DNA of 64,000 bases, from positions 186,001 to 250,000 of the forward strand of contig NZ_LBJC01000023.1 in the NCBI RefSeq assembly GCF_004114535.1. The letters run 5' to 3'. The notes under the pieces were generated by a model. The model was given only the letters and a program-made list of their open reading frames with translations, did not search any database and was not told the origin of the DNA. Origin of the DNA: Bradyrhizobium nanningense. GTDB lineage: Bacteria; Pseudomonadota; Alphaproteobacteria; Rhizobiales; Xanthobacteraceae. The translations under genes and the position numbers were made by a program. Below, piece after piece: positions 51,700 to 59,709 of the stretch; positions within the stretch are counted from its first letter, which is position 1, and each line of letters begins with the position of its first letter.

Positions 51700-52590
51700 A
51701 TGACCCGGTTTGACGGCAAGACGTCGCCAGCCTTCGAGATCGTGGAGCCCGCGCAATGGCGCGCGCCGGTCATCTTCAACTCGCCCCATTCCGGCTCGAC
51801 CTATCCGGACGAATTCCTCGCGGCGTCCAGGATCGACCTCACGACGCTGCGTCGGTCCGAAGATTCCTTCATGGACGAGCTGATCGGCCACTTGAGCGAG
51901 CGCGGCTTTCCGACCGTCAGGGTCAACTTTCCCCGCTCCTATGTCGACGTCAATCGCGAGCCCTATGAGCTTGACCCGCGCATGTTCACCGGCCGCCTGC
52001 CGAGCTTCGCAAACACCCGCTCGATGCGGGTCGCCGGCGGCCTCGGCACCATTCCGCGCGTGGTCGGCGACGGCCAGGAGATTTACCGCGACCGCATCCT
52101 GGTCGACGATGCGCTGGGCCGGATCGAGACGCTGTACAAGCCTTACCATCGCGCGTTGCGCCGGCTGATCAACAAGGTGCACCAGATGTTCGGCACCGTG
52201 GTGCTGGTCGATTGCCACTCGATGCCGTCAGTCGGCGTGTCCCGCGACGAGCCGCGCCGGCCCGACGTCGTGATCGGCGACCGCTACGGCACGAGCTGCA
52301 CGCCGCTTCTGCCCGACCGGGTCGAGGAGACCATGACCGGACTCGGCTATTCGATCGGCCGCAACAAGCCCTATGCCGGCGGCTTCATCACCGAGCATTA
52401 CGGCAATCCCGCGAGCGGCCTGCACGCGGTGCAGCTCGAGCTCAACCGCGCAATTTACATGGACGAGCGGCGGCGCGAGCGCAGTCCACGCTTTGCGCAA
52501 GTGGCGACCGATTTCGGCGTTCTCGCCGACGTGCTGGCGACCACGATTCCGTTCGGCGATCTCGGCCCGTTCCAGGCGGCGGCGGAATAG
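51700..52590 (+). CDS. N-formylglutamate amidohydrolase family protein
   Basis: The 296-residue protein has the N-formylglutamate amidohydrolase fold: FNSPHSGSTYP, VNFPRSYVDVNREPYELDP, VDCHSMPS and GGFITEHYG, which supply zinc ligands (His, Glu, Asp). It may split N-formylglutamate, the last step of one histidine breakdown route. A hisN gene follows 530 bases downstream, giving a loose histidine-linked setting. It is divergent from cpdR. Length is normal. Confidence 0.9.
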   Translation: MTRFDGKTSPAFEIVEPAQWRAPVIFNSPHSGSTYPDEFLAASRIDLTTLRRSEDSFMDELIGHLSERGFPTVRVNFPRSYVDVNREPYELDPRMFTGRLPSFANTRSMRVAGGLGTIPRVVGDGQEIYRDRILVDDALGRIETLYKPYHRALRRLINKVHQMFGTVVLVDCHSMPSVGVSRDEPRRPDVVIGDRYGTSCTPLLPDRVEETMTGLGYSIGRNKPYAGGFITEHYGNPASGLHAVQLELNRAIYMDERRRERSPRFAQVATDFGVLADVLATTIPFGDLGPFQAAAE

Positions 52591-52690
52591 ACGCCGGCTT
52601 CTCTTCGTAAGATCGTCGTCTGCATTGGCGCGAACGCGTCTTCGCTTCGCCTCGCTTTTCACATGGAAACGAAAGCGAAAGGCCCCCAAG

Positions 52691-52781
52691 AAAAAAGGGC
52701 CGCTCGCGAATGACGCAAGCGGCCCAAGTCTAGGGAGGAAACGCCCAAGGAGGGCAGCGGTAACGCCAAGCGCTACCGCAC
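52691..52781 (-). ncRNA. Candidate anti-Shine-Dalgarno small RNA
   Basis: Read on the minus strand, an RNA of about 91 bases starts near 52781. Hairpin 1 (52757-52779) is a 10-base stem GCGGTAGCGC with one G-U pair and a three-base loop. Hairpin 2 (52743-52755) is GCCC/GGGC with a UCCUU loop. A single-stranded linker carries UCCUCCC (52733-52739). The terminator (52697-52725) is a 12-base stem with a five-base loop followed by six U residues (52691-52696). The CCUCC motifs could pair with ribosome-binding sites, as in the alpha-r14/CcsR type of rhizobial sRNAs. No coding frame fits. Confidence 0.75.
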
Positions 52782-52787
52782 CGCAAC

Positions 52788-52816
52788 AATATGCGACCGC
52801 GCCGCACAAAGTGCAA
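52788..52816 (-). promoter_or_regulatory. Sigma-70-type promoter of the small RNA
   Basis: On the minus strand TTGCAC (52811-52816) and CATATT (52788-52793) are separated by exactly 17 bases. Both boxes fit the housekeeping consensus, and the expected start at about 52781 coincides with the base of the first RNA hairpin. Confidence 0.7.
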
Positions 52817-53121
52817 GGCCTTTTGAGCCGTTTCCCATGCAATATGCACATGGCTCGGTTGCTTCCACGGAAACCCAGATTCAGTTTCTTTGATAAGGAA
52901 ATTCAATGGGTTGATAGATGTTTGCATACGAACGAGGCAGGGTCGGAACTAAGTTTTCAACGCCATGATCGATATTTGGCCAGGAGATGACTGAGAGGAG
53001 GCAGGCTCGCTTCGGCATCCAAAATACCAGGGTGCAAATCAAGACAGCGCTGCACGCGGGAGGCGAATTGAGCTAGGCAGGAGGCGAGCTTCATCCAACT
53101 TTCGCTTTGAGGACCTGGCCT

Positions 53122-53904
53122 GTGACGGTGATCGACTTCTCCGCCTTCATCGGACGGCTCGCCACCGCCTCCGGCGAAACCATCCTGCCGTTCTTCCGCA
53201 CCTCGCTGTCGATCGACGACAAGAGCAAGACCAAGGATTTCGATCCGGTCACCGAAGCCGACCGCGCCGCAGAGGCGGTGATGCGGCGGCTGATCAAGGC
53301 CAACTTCCCCCAGCACGGCATCGTCGGCGAGGAATTCGGCAACGAGCGCGAGGACGCTGACTATGTCTGGGTGCTCGATCCCATCGACGGCACCAAATCC
53401 TTCATCGGCGGCTTTCCGATCTGGGGGACCCTGATCGCGCTGCTGCATAAGGGCGCGCCGGTGTTCGGCATGATGCACCAGCCCTTCATCGGCGAGCGCT
53501 TCTCCGGCGACAACGGCTCGGCCAATTACAAGGGCCCCTCCGGCGAGCGCCGGCTCCAGGTCCGCCGCTGCACCTCGCTCGCGGAAGCGACGTCCTACAC
53601 CACGAGCCCCTTGCTGATGAACGAGAGCGATCGTGCCATCTTCGGCCGCATCGAAAAGGGCGCACGGCTGTCGCGCTATGGCGGCGACTGCTACTCCTAC
53701 TGCATGCTGGCCGCAGGTCACGTCGACCTCGTGGTCGAGACCGAGCTGAAGTCTTATGATATCGCGGCGCTGATCCCGATCGTGACCGGTGCGGGCGGCG
53801 TCGTCACCACCTGGGAAGGCAAGCCGGCCCAGGGCGGCGGCCGCATCATCGCGGCCGGCGACGCCAGGGTTCACGAAGAAGCCTTGAGGCTGCTCAACCC
53901 ATAA
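53122..53904 (+). CDS. hisN: Inositol monophosphatase family, probable histidinol-phosphatase
   Basis: The 260-residue magnesium-dependent phosphatase has DPVTEADR, GEEFG, the metal motif LDPIDGTKSFI (about 89-99) and the late GGDCYSYC and YDIAALIP segments. The sequence, above all the SKTKDFDPVTEAD start and RYGGDCYSY, fits the HisN histidinol-phosphatases of alphaproteobacteria, which carry out the next-to-last step of histidine synthesis. The GTG at 53122 has GAGG upstream and is preferred to a TTG 15 bases earlier. An inositol or nucleotide phosphatase role is the alternative. Confidence 0.85.
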   Translation: MTVIDFSAFIGRLATASGETILPFFRTSLSIDDKSKTKDFDPVTEADRAAEAVMRRLIKANFPQHGIVGEEFGNEREDADYVWVLDPIDGTKSFIGGFPIWGTLIALLHKGAPVFGMMHQPFIGERFSGDNGSANYKGPSGERRLQVRRCTSLAEATSYTTSPLLMNESDRAIFGRIEKGARLSRYGGDCYSYCMLAAGHVDLVVETELKSYDIAALIPIVTGAGGVVTTWEGKPAQGGGRIIAAGDARVHEEALRLLNP

Positions 53905-53926
53905 CAAACGCGAGCGGGAGGCTTGC

Positions 53927-54892
53927 ATGACCATCTCACGCAGGCTTCTCCTTGGTTTATTCCTGCTGCTGCCGTCAGCGGTGGCGGCGCAGAATTTTCC
54001 GGCAAAACCGATCAAGCTGATCGTGCCGTTCCCGGCCGGCGGGCCGAACGACATCATCGCGCGTGTGATCGGCCAGCGCATGTCGGAGCTCGCGGGCCAG
54101 CCGGTCCTGATCGACAATCGCGGCGGCCAGGGCGGCGTGCTCGGCACCGACGCCGTCGCCAAGGCCCCGCCCGACGGCTACACCGTCGCGATCTCCTCAG
54201 CCGGCGCGCTCGCGATCAGTCCGAGCATGGAGAAAGTCGCCTACGACACGCTGACCGATCTCACGCCGGTGACGCTGGTCGCCACCGTGCCGGAAATGCT
54301 CGTGGTCGCGACCAACGTGCCCGCGAAAGACATCGGCGAGTTGATCGCGCTCGCCAAGGCGCAGCCGGGAAAGCTCAACTTCGCCTCCTCCGGCCCCGGC
54401 AGCCTGCCGCATCTGGCCGGCGAATTGTTCAAGCTGACGGCCAAGATCGACATCGTGCACGTACCCTATCGCGGTGCCGCGCCGGCGGTGAACGACCTGC
54501 TGGGCCAGCAGGTGCAGATGACGTTCCTCGACCTTCCAGTGCTGCTGCCGCAGGTCAAGGCGGGTGCCTTGCGCCCCATTGCGGTCGGCTCGGCCGCCCG
54601 CGCCCCGACAGCGCCTGAGGTGCCGACCACCGCGGAGGCAGGCTTTGCTGGCCTGCGCATCGAGAACTGGTACGGCATGGTCGCGCCGAAGGGCACGCCG
54701 AAGGAGATCGTCACCGCGCTGCATGCACTGGCGACAAAGGCGATGGCGGAGCCGGCGGTAAAGGAGAAGCTCGCAGCCCAAGGCGCGACACTGGTCGGCG
54801 ACGAGCCGGAGCATTTTCGCCAATTCATCGCCGACGAGACCGCGAAGTGGGCGAAGGTGATCAAGGACGCCGGGGTGGAGACGGCGAAGTAG
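53927..54892 (+). CDS. TctC/Bug-type periplasmic solute-binding protein
   Basis: The 321-residue protein has a signal peptide (MTISRRLLLGLFLLLPSAVAAQ) and the Bug fold of tripartite tricarboxylate transporters: PIKLIVPFPAGGPNDIIAR, DNRGGQGGVLG, DGYTVAISS and HVPYRGAAPAVNDLL. It should bind a small carboxylate. No TctA or TctB membrane partner adjoins it, so this is an orphan receptor, as is common in Bradyrhizobium. It is 22 bases after hisN, perhaps by chance. Confidence 0.92.
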   Translation: MTISRRLLLGLFLLLPSAVAAQNFPAKPIKLIVPFPAGGPNDIIARVIGQRMSELAGQPVLIDNRGGQGGVLGTDAVAKAPPDGYTVAISSAGALAISPSMEKVAYDTLTDLTPVTLVATVPEMLVVATNVPAKDIGELIALAKAQPGKLNFASSGPGSLPHLAGELFKLTAKIDIVHVPYRGAAPAVNDLLGQQVQMTFLDLPVLLPQVKAGALRPIAVGSAARAPTAPEVPTTAEAGFAGLRIENWYGMVAPKGTPKEIVTALHALATKAMAEPAVKEKLAAQGATLVGDEPEHFRQFIADETAKWAKVIKDAGVETAK

Positions 54893-54958
54893 AGTTCTCT
54901 AGGGGGTAAGAGCCGACCTCTCACAACGCGGCCACAGCGTCGGCTCACATCAACACAC

Positions 54959-55849
54959 TCACACTGCCTCCGCCCGCAAATGCTCCACCAGCATCTTCGC
55001 CGGCCTTGGCAGCGCCTTGAAGCTGCGCGCGCAGATCACGAGGCGACGGTTGGCGAAGGCGTCGCGTAGTCGAACGACCGAGAGCGGCATCAGCTTGGCG
55101 CAGCGGCGGGCGGCGGATTCGGGGACCAGGGCGACGCCGACGTCGGCCGCGACCATCTGGCAGATCGCGTCGAAATCGCGCAGGCGCGCGCGAACATGCG
55201 GACGCATGCCGAGCCGAGCCGCGTGCTTGGAAATGTGCATCTGAAGCGCGGTGGCGCTGGTCAGCCCGACGAAATCGCAGGCTCCCGCCTCCTGGAAGTC
55301 GATCTGCCGCCGTCCGGCGAACGGGCCGCGGCGCGATGTGACCAACGTCAGGCGATCCTCGCTGAACACGAAACGCTCGATATGATCGGACAGCGCGTGC
55401 TCGGCGGCAAAGCCGAGATCCGCGGCGCCCGCAGTGATCGCCGCCGCGATGTCGGTGCTCTCGCGCTCCTCGATGTCGACGGCGACGTCGCGATGCTCGC
55501 GCAGGAAGCCGGCCAGCGCCTTGGGCAGATGCTCGGACAGGCCCGAGGTATTGGCGAGGAAATGCACGCTGGCGCGCACGCCAGAGGCAAAGCCGGCGAG
55601 ATCGCCGCGCATCGCGTCGATCTGGTGGATCACAAGCCGCGCATGATCGAGCAGGCTCTCGCCGGCCGCGGTCAACTCGACGCCGCGGCGGCCACGCTTG
55701 AGCAGCGCGACGCCGAGCGCGTCCTCGAGCCCCTTGATGCGCGCGCTGGCCGAGGCCAGGGCCAGATGCGACCGTTCCGCGCCGCGGGTGATGCTGCGCT
55801 GGTCGGCGACCGCGATGAAGAGCTGGAGGTCGACAAGGTCGAAGCGCAT
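54959..55849 (-). CDS. LysR family regulator
   Basis: The 296-residue protein has an N-terminal helix-turn-helix (about 1-60, with RSITRGAERSHLALASASA) and a LysR substrate-binding domain. The start MRFDLVDLQLF is chosen since this is where LysR proteins begin; the longer frame enters a palindromic repeat. It is divergent from the TauE exporter gene with a 172-base gap that holds two palindromes, so it may regulate that exporter and an adjoining set. Effector unknown. Confidence 0.92.
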   Translation of the reverse strand: MRFDLVDLQLFIAVADQRSITRGAERSHLALASASARIKGLEDALGVALLKRGRRGVELTAAGESLLDHARLVIHQIDAMRGDLAGFASGVRASVHFLANTSGLSEHLPKALAGFLREHRDVAVDIEERESTDIAAAITAGAADLGFAAEHALSDHIERFVFSEDRLTLVTSRRGPFAGRRQIDFQEAGACDFVGLTSATALQMHISKHAARLGMRPHVRARLRDFDAICQMVAADVGVALVPESAARRCAKLMPLSVVRLRDAFANRRLVICARSFKALPRPAKMLVEHLRAEAV

Positions 55850-55872
55850 GGCGGGTCTCTTTCTCATCCTTG

Positions 55873-55943
55873 GAGCATGATCTTGTCGGAAAACCGCTGC
55901 GCACTTTGCGCTAACATGGCCCCTTTGGGTCCGGATCATGCTC
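55873..55943. repeat. GAGCATGATC palindromic repeat
   Basis: GAGCATGATC (55873-55882) and GATCATGCTC (55934-55943) flank a region with GGAAAACCGC, matching the element at 42357-42403. It lies upstream of the LysR gene, between it and the TauE gene. Confidence 0.75.
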
Positions 55944-55944
55944 T

Positions 55945-55967
55945 AGCCTTCGTTTCAAACGAAGGCT
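55945..55967. promoter_or_regulatory. 23-base palindrome
   Basis: AGCCTTCGTTT, a single C, and AAACGAAGGCT form a perfect dyad, 54 bases before the TauE-type gene start and adjoining the repeat at 55873. It could be an operator for the divergent LysR protein or a strong hairpin. Confidence 0.55.
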
Positions 55968-56021
55968 TGCTCCGTAACCTCCAGATTGTGCGCCGGCACG
56001 GCTTCGGTCAATGTACCTGAT

Positions 56022-56774
56022 ATGATCGACCCGCTTCTCATTCTCATCGCCGCCGTCTTCCTGATCGCCGGATTCGTCAAAGGCGTGGTCGGCCTCGGCC
56101 TGCCGACCGTGTCCATGGGCCTGCTCGCGGTAAGCATGGCGCCGAGCCGCGCGATTGCCATCGTGATAGTGCCCGCCATCGTCACCAACATCTGGCAGAC
56201 CTTCGGCGGCCCGTATTTGCGCGACATCCTGCGGCGGCTGTGGCCGCTGATGATCGGCACCGTGATCGGCTGCTGGCTCAATGCCGGCGCGCTAACCGGC
56301 CCGCATGCGCGCTATGGCACGATCGTGCTCGGCGTCCTGCTTGTCGTCTACGCGGTGATCGGGCTGAACAAGTTCCAATTCCACGTTGCGTCTCAAAACG
56401 AGAAATGGGTCGGCGGTGTGGTCGGTGTCGTCACCGGCATGATCTCGGCCTCGACCGGGGTGCAGGTGATCCCCTCGATGCCCTTCATGCAGGCGATCGG
56501 CATGGAGAAGGACGAGCTGGTGCAGGCGCTCGGCGTGTTCTTCACCACGGCAACGCTGGCGCTCGCCTTCAACCTCACCACCGTTGGGCTGTTGACGCCA
56601 ACCAATGCCGTGCCGGGCGCCGTGGGCCTCGCCATGGCCTTTGCCGGCATGCTCATCGGCCAGTCGGTGCGGGCGCGGATGCCGGCCGAAGCGTTCCGTC
56701 GCTGGTTCCTGATCGCGATGATCCTACTCGGTCTTTATCTCGCCGGCAGCGCGCTGCTGAAGGAATTTGCGTAA
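56022..56774 (+). CDS. TauE/SafE family exporter
   Basis: The 250-residue membrane protein has seven to eight predicted helices and the two repeats of the TauE/SafE family: AGFVKGVVGLGLPTVSMGLL in the first and GVVTGMISASTGVQVIPSMPF in the second. Members export sulfite, sulfoacetate or other organic anions. It follows a LysR gene divergently, which probably regulates it. A palindromic element follows the stop. Substrate unknown. Confidence 0.9.
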   Translation: MIDPLLILIAAVFLIAGFVKGVVGLGLPTVSMGLLAVSMAPSRAIAIVIVPAIVTNIWQTFGGPYLRDILRRLWPLMIGTVIGCWLNAGALTGPHARYGTIVLGVLLVVYAVIGLNKFQFHVASQNEKWVGGVVGVVTGMISASTGVQVIPSMPFMQAIGMEKDELVQALGVFFTTATLALAFNLTTVGLLTPTNAVPGAVGLAMAFAGMLIGQSVRARMPAEAFRRWFLIAMILLGLYLAGSALLKEFA

Positions 56775-56785
56775 ACACAGATCAT

Positions 56786-56843
56786 AGGGTGGGTTAGAAC
56801 TGCGGTTGCGCGCAGCGCAGACGCTGGGCGTAACCCACCCTAC
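56786..56843. repeat. TAGGGTGGGTTA palindromic repeat
   Basis: TAGGGTGGGTTA (56786-56797) and TAACCCACCCTA (56832-56843) form perfect 12-base arms around a GC-rich core. It lies between the convergent TauE and LysE genes and is the same family as 16324-16447. Confidence 0.8.
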
Positions 56844-56870
56844 GCAGCTTCCCTCATTCGTTCGAACGAG

Positions 56871-57503
56871 TTACCGCGTCTCCAGCATGGCGACGCGGAT
56901 ACCGAGATAGATGAAGAGGCCGCCGAGCGCGCGGTTGACCCAGGCGATTGCGCCCTCGGATTCGCGCAGCCGGTGGGCGGCTTTCGCCGCGAACGCCGCC
57001 AGCACCAGGCACCACAGCGTTCCCGTGAAGATGAAGATCAGGCCGAGCGTCAGGAAGGCGAGCGGCTTGTGGGCTGAGTCGGCTGCGACGAATTGCGGCA
57101 GGAAAGCCAGGAAGAACAGCGCGACCTTGGGATTGAGCGCGTTGGTGAAGACGCCCTGGAGGAAAACCCGCCGCAGCGAGCTGCGCACCGGCTCGTCGAT
57201 TGCCGCTGCCAGCACCGGGCGTGACCACAGCATCTGAAGCCCGGTCAGGACGAGATAGGCCGCGCCCACCAGCTTCAGGATCGAGAAGGCGGTCGAGGAG
57301 GCCATCAGCAGGGCCGAAAGGCCGATCGCCGCGGCCGCGACATGGACGAAACAGCCGCAACTGATGCCGAATGCGGCCGCAGCGCCGCCTCGCCAGCCCA
57401 TCTGCATGCTGCGGCCGATGACGTAGACGGAATCAGGTCCGGGCGTGACGTTAAGCAGCACTCCCGATAGGATGAACAGCCAGATTTCGTGAATGCCCAG
57501 CAT
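56871..57503 (-). CDS. LysE/RhtB family amino-acid exporter
   Basis: The 210-residue inner-membrane protein has about six helices and the LysE signature: LLNVTPGPDSVYVIGRS (about 17-33), FGISCGCFVHV and GVFTNALNPKVALFFLAFLPQF, the NPK segment. Such proteins export lysine, threonine, homoserine or related amino acids. The gene stands alone between the TauE gene and a cyclase gene. Length is normal. Confidence 0.93.
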   Translation of the reverse strand: MLGIHEIWLFILSGVLLNVTPGPDSVYVIGRSMQMGWRGGAAAAFGISCGCFVHVAAAAIGLSALLMASSTAFSILKLVGAAYLVLTGLQMLWSRPVLAAAIDEPVRSSLRRVFLQGVFTNALNPKVALFFLAFLPQFVAADSAHKPLAFLTLGLIFIFTGTLWCLVLAAFAAKAAHRLRESEGAIAWVNRALGGLFIYLGIRVAMLETR

Positions 57504-57721
57504 ATGTGACGTGCCTCACCTCCGGCTCCGGAGCACGGGCTTAGTCCGTTCGTCCCGCCCCGTCCACCACCGGGATTGCGTAGGATTTACCTCGAATTTG
57601 CAATGCGGAGCCTACTATCGCTCGGCCGCATCTGCTCTATAAAGGTAGGGTTCTTGAAATGCGGAATTCGAGGCGACTGCCACGCCGTGGCCGGTCTGTC
57701 CTCCCTTGGAGCTGCGAGAAT

Positions 57722-59518
57722 ATGGAAAGACGTCTGGCTGCCATCGTCTGCGCCGATGTCGCCGGCTATTCGCGCATGATGGGCAGCGACGAGGCCGGCA
57801 CCCATGCCGCCTTCAAGGCTCATCGCGCCGCGATCCACCCCATCATCCTCAATCACGGCGGCCGCGTCGTGAAGAACACCGGCGACGGCTTCCTGCTGGA
57901 ATTCGCCTCCATCGTCGGCGCCACCGAGGCCGCGATCGCGATGCAGATGTTGATGGCGGAGCGCAACCACCACCTGCCCGCCGACCGCGCCATGCAGTTC
58001 CGCCTCGGCATCCACATGGGCGACGTCATCGCCGACGAGGACGAGGTCTTCGGTGACGATGTCAACATTGCCGTCCGTCTCGAATCGGTGGCGAACCCCG
58101 GCGGCTTCGCCATCTCGGCCAAGGCCTTCCGCGAGGCGAGCAAGCATCTCACGGTGCCGCTGACCGATGCCGGCAACCATCGCTTCAAGAACATCAAGGA
58201 TCCGATCGGGGTCTTTACCTGGACGCCCGAGGGCACGCCGGCGCTCGCCCCCGAGCTTCGGGAGGCATCCACCCTCTCGCAGCAGTACCGCACCGCAATC
58301 GTCGGCGTGCTGCCCTTCGCCAATCTCAGCGACGCCCAGGACGAATATTTCTCGGACGGCCTCACCGAGGATCTGATCCACGCGCTGTCGCTGCAATCCT
58401 TCTATCGCGTGCTGAGCCGCAACTCGACCTTCACTTTCAAGGGCAAGAACACCAGCACGCGCCTGATCGCGCGCGAGATCGACGCCACCTACTTGATCCA
58501 GGGCTCGGTGCGGCGCGCCGGCGCCAAGATCCGCGTCACCGCCGAGCTGATCGCGCCGGAGACCGGCGAGCAGCTCTGGACCGGGCGTTACGATCGCGAC
58601 ATCGGCGATTTGTTCGCGATGCAGGACGAGATCACCACCAACCTGTCTGCCGCCATCGCCACCGAAATCGTCCGGGCCGAGGCCTCGGCGCCGGCACGCC
58701 TGTCAACCGACGTGACCGCATGGGACCGTTTCCTCAAGGGACTGTCGCACTATTACCGCCAGACCAAGGAAGACCTCGCCGTCGCCGTCGAGCTGTTCCG
58801 CGAAGCCATCCGGCTCGATCCCAAACTGTCGATCGCGCACGCCTATCTCGCCACGATCCAGATCCAGAGCATCCAGTTCGGCTGGGTCAAGGGCACGCGC
58901 GAGATGTGGGCCGAGGCGATGAACCTCGCCGAAACCAGCGTCCGGCTCGACCCGCGGTCGTCCTTCGCGTTCTCGATCCTGTCGTGGGCGCATGCGATGG
59001 AGGGCCATTACGAGGCCGCGATGGACGCCGCCAAGCGCGCCGTCGCGCTCAACCCCTACGACAATGGCGCCCGCGGCGTGCTCGGCATCTGCCATTTCGT
59101 CATCGGCGAGCACCGCGAGGCGATCGAGCTGTTCTCGATGGCCGCGCAGCGCGACAACAGCGACCCGCGCTACCAATGGGCGGCACTGAACGCCTTCAGC
59201 CACTATCTATTGCGCCAATATGACGCGACCTTGTCATGGGCGCGCGAGCAGCTCTACATCAATCCCAACCACATGCAGGCGCTGGCGATCCGCGCCGCTG
59301 CGTTGGCGCAATTGGGACGAAGCGACGAGGCGAGCGAAGCCGCCCGCGTGCTGATGAGCAACTACCCGACCCTCAACGTCGACCGCCACCTGCGCAACTT
59401 CCACTGGAAGAACCCCGAGCATCTCGCTCACTACCGCGAAGGGCTGCTGAAGGCCGGCGTGCCGCTCGGCAAGCTGACCCTGGTGCAGAGCGACGTCAAA
59501 CGCGCCGCCGAGTCCTGA
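57722..59518 (+). CDS. Adenylate cyclase with TolB-like and TPR domains
   Basis: The 598-residue cytosolic protein begins with a class III cyclase domain (1-170): AAIVCADVAGYSRMMG with metal Asp12, VKNTGDGFLLEF with the second Asp, and DDVNIAVRLESVANPGG for purine binding and the catalytic Arg. A FlgO/TolB-like beta domain follows (about 205-320, VGVLPFANLSD). The rest is TPR repeats, including MNLAETSVRLDP and AAMDAAKRAVALNP. This layout is abundant in rhizobia, where these cyclases may respond to stress or cell-wall cues. No signal peptide. The ATG is preceded by a weak GGAG-like sequence. Confidence 0.92.
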   Translation: MERRLAAIVCADVAGYSRMMGSDEAGTHAAFKAHRAAIHPIILNHGGRVVKNTGDGFLLEFASIVGATEAAIAMQMLMAERNHHLPADRAMQFRLGIHMGDVIADEDEVFGDDVNIAVRLESVANPGGFAISAKAFREASKHLTVPLTDAGNHRFKNIKDPIGVFTWTPEGTPALAPELREASTLSQQYRTAIVGVLPFANLSDAQDEYFSDGLTEDLIHALSLQSFYRVLSRNSTFTFKGKNTSTRLIAREIDATYLIQGSVRRAGAKIRVTAELIAPETGEQLWTGRYDRDIGDLFAMQDEITTNLSAAIATEIVRAEASAPARLSTDVTAWDRFLKGLSHYYRQTKEDLAVAVELFREAIRLDPKLSIAHAYLATIQIQSIQFGWVKGTREMWAEAMNLAETSVRLDPRSSFAFSILSWAHAMEGHYEAAMDAAKRAVALNPYDNGARGVLGICHFVIGEHREAIELFSMAAQRDNSDPRYQWAALNAFSHYLLRQYDATLSWAREQLYINPNHMQALAIRAAALAQLGRSDEASEAARVLMSNYPTLNVDRHLRNFHWKNPEHLAHYREGLLKAGVPLGKLTLVQSDVKRAAES

Positions 59519-59709
59519 CCGGCGGGCCGCCGCCCCAGGGGCGTTCTCGCACTTCGTTGCCAAAACACGCCTGCTTTGGTTGACAGGACAGTGAATTCGG
59601 CCACACTTCGCCACACGCCCAAGTAGTATAGCTTGCTGTCGGTTTGTTAGGACTTTCCGCGCTTGATCGGCGCGCCATTTCACGATTCGCTGTTTTCAGG
59701 ATTTGGGCC

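Larger units (their letters stand above)
52591..53121. other. Long gap containing a minus-strand small RNA
   Basis: No protein gene is credible in this 531-base gap. Its left part holds the small-RNA gene described at 52691-52781 and its promoter. The remaining right part (52820-53121) is less GC-rich around 52860-52960 and should hold the hisN promoter; I see no clear repeat there. Confidence 0.6.

Noticed and set aside
52591..52851. 207-codon minus-strand open frame covering the small-RNA locus
   Set aside because: It runs through the intrinsic terminator and antisense into the amidohydrolase gene; the RNA architecture explains this stretch better.
24866..56843. Palindromic repeats considered as a CRISPR array or as IS ends
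   Set aside because: The repeats are scattered and differ in sequence, there are no regular spacers, and no cas or transposase gene is present.
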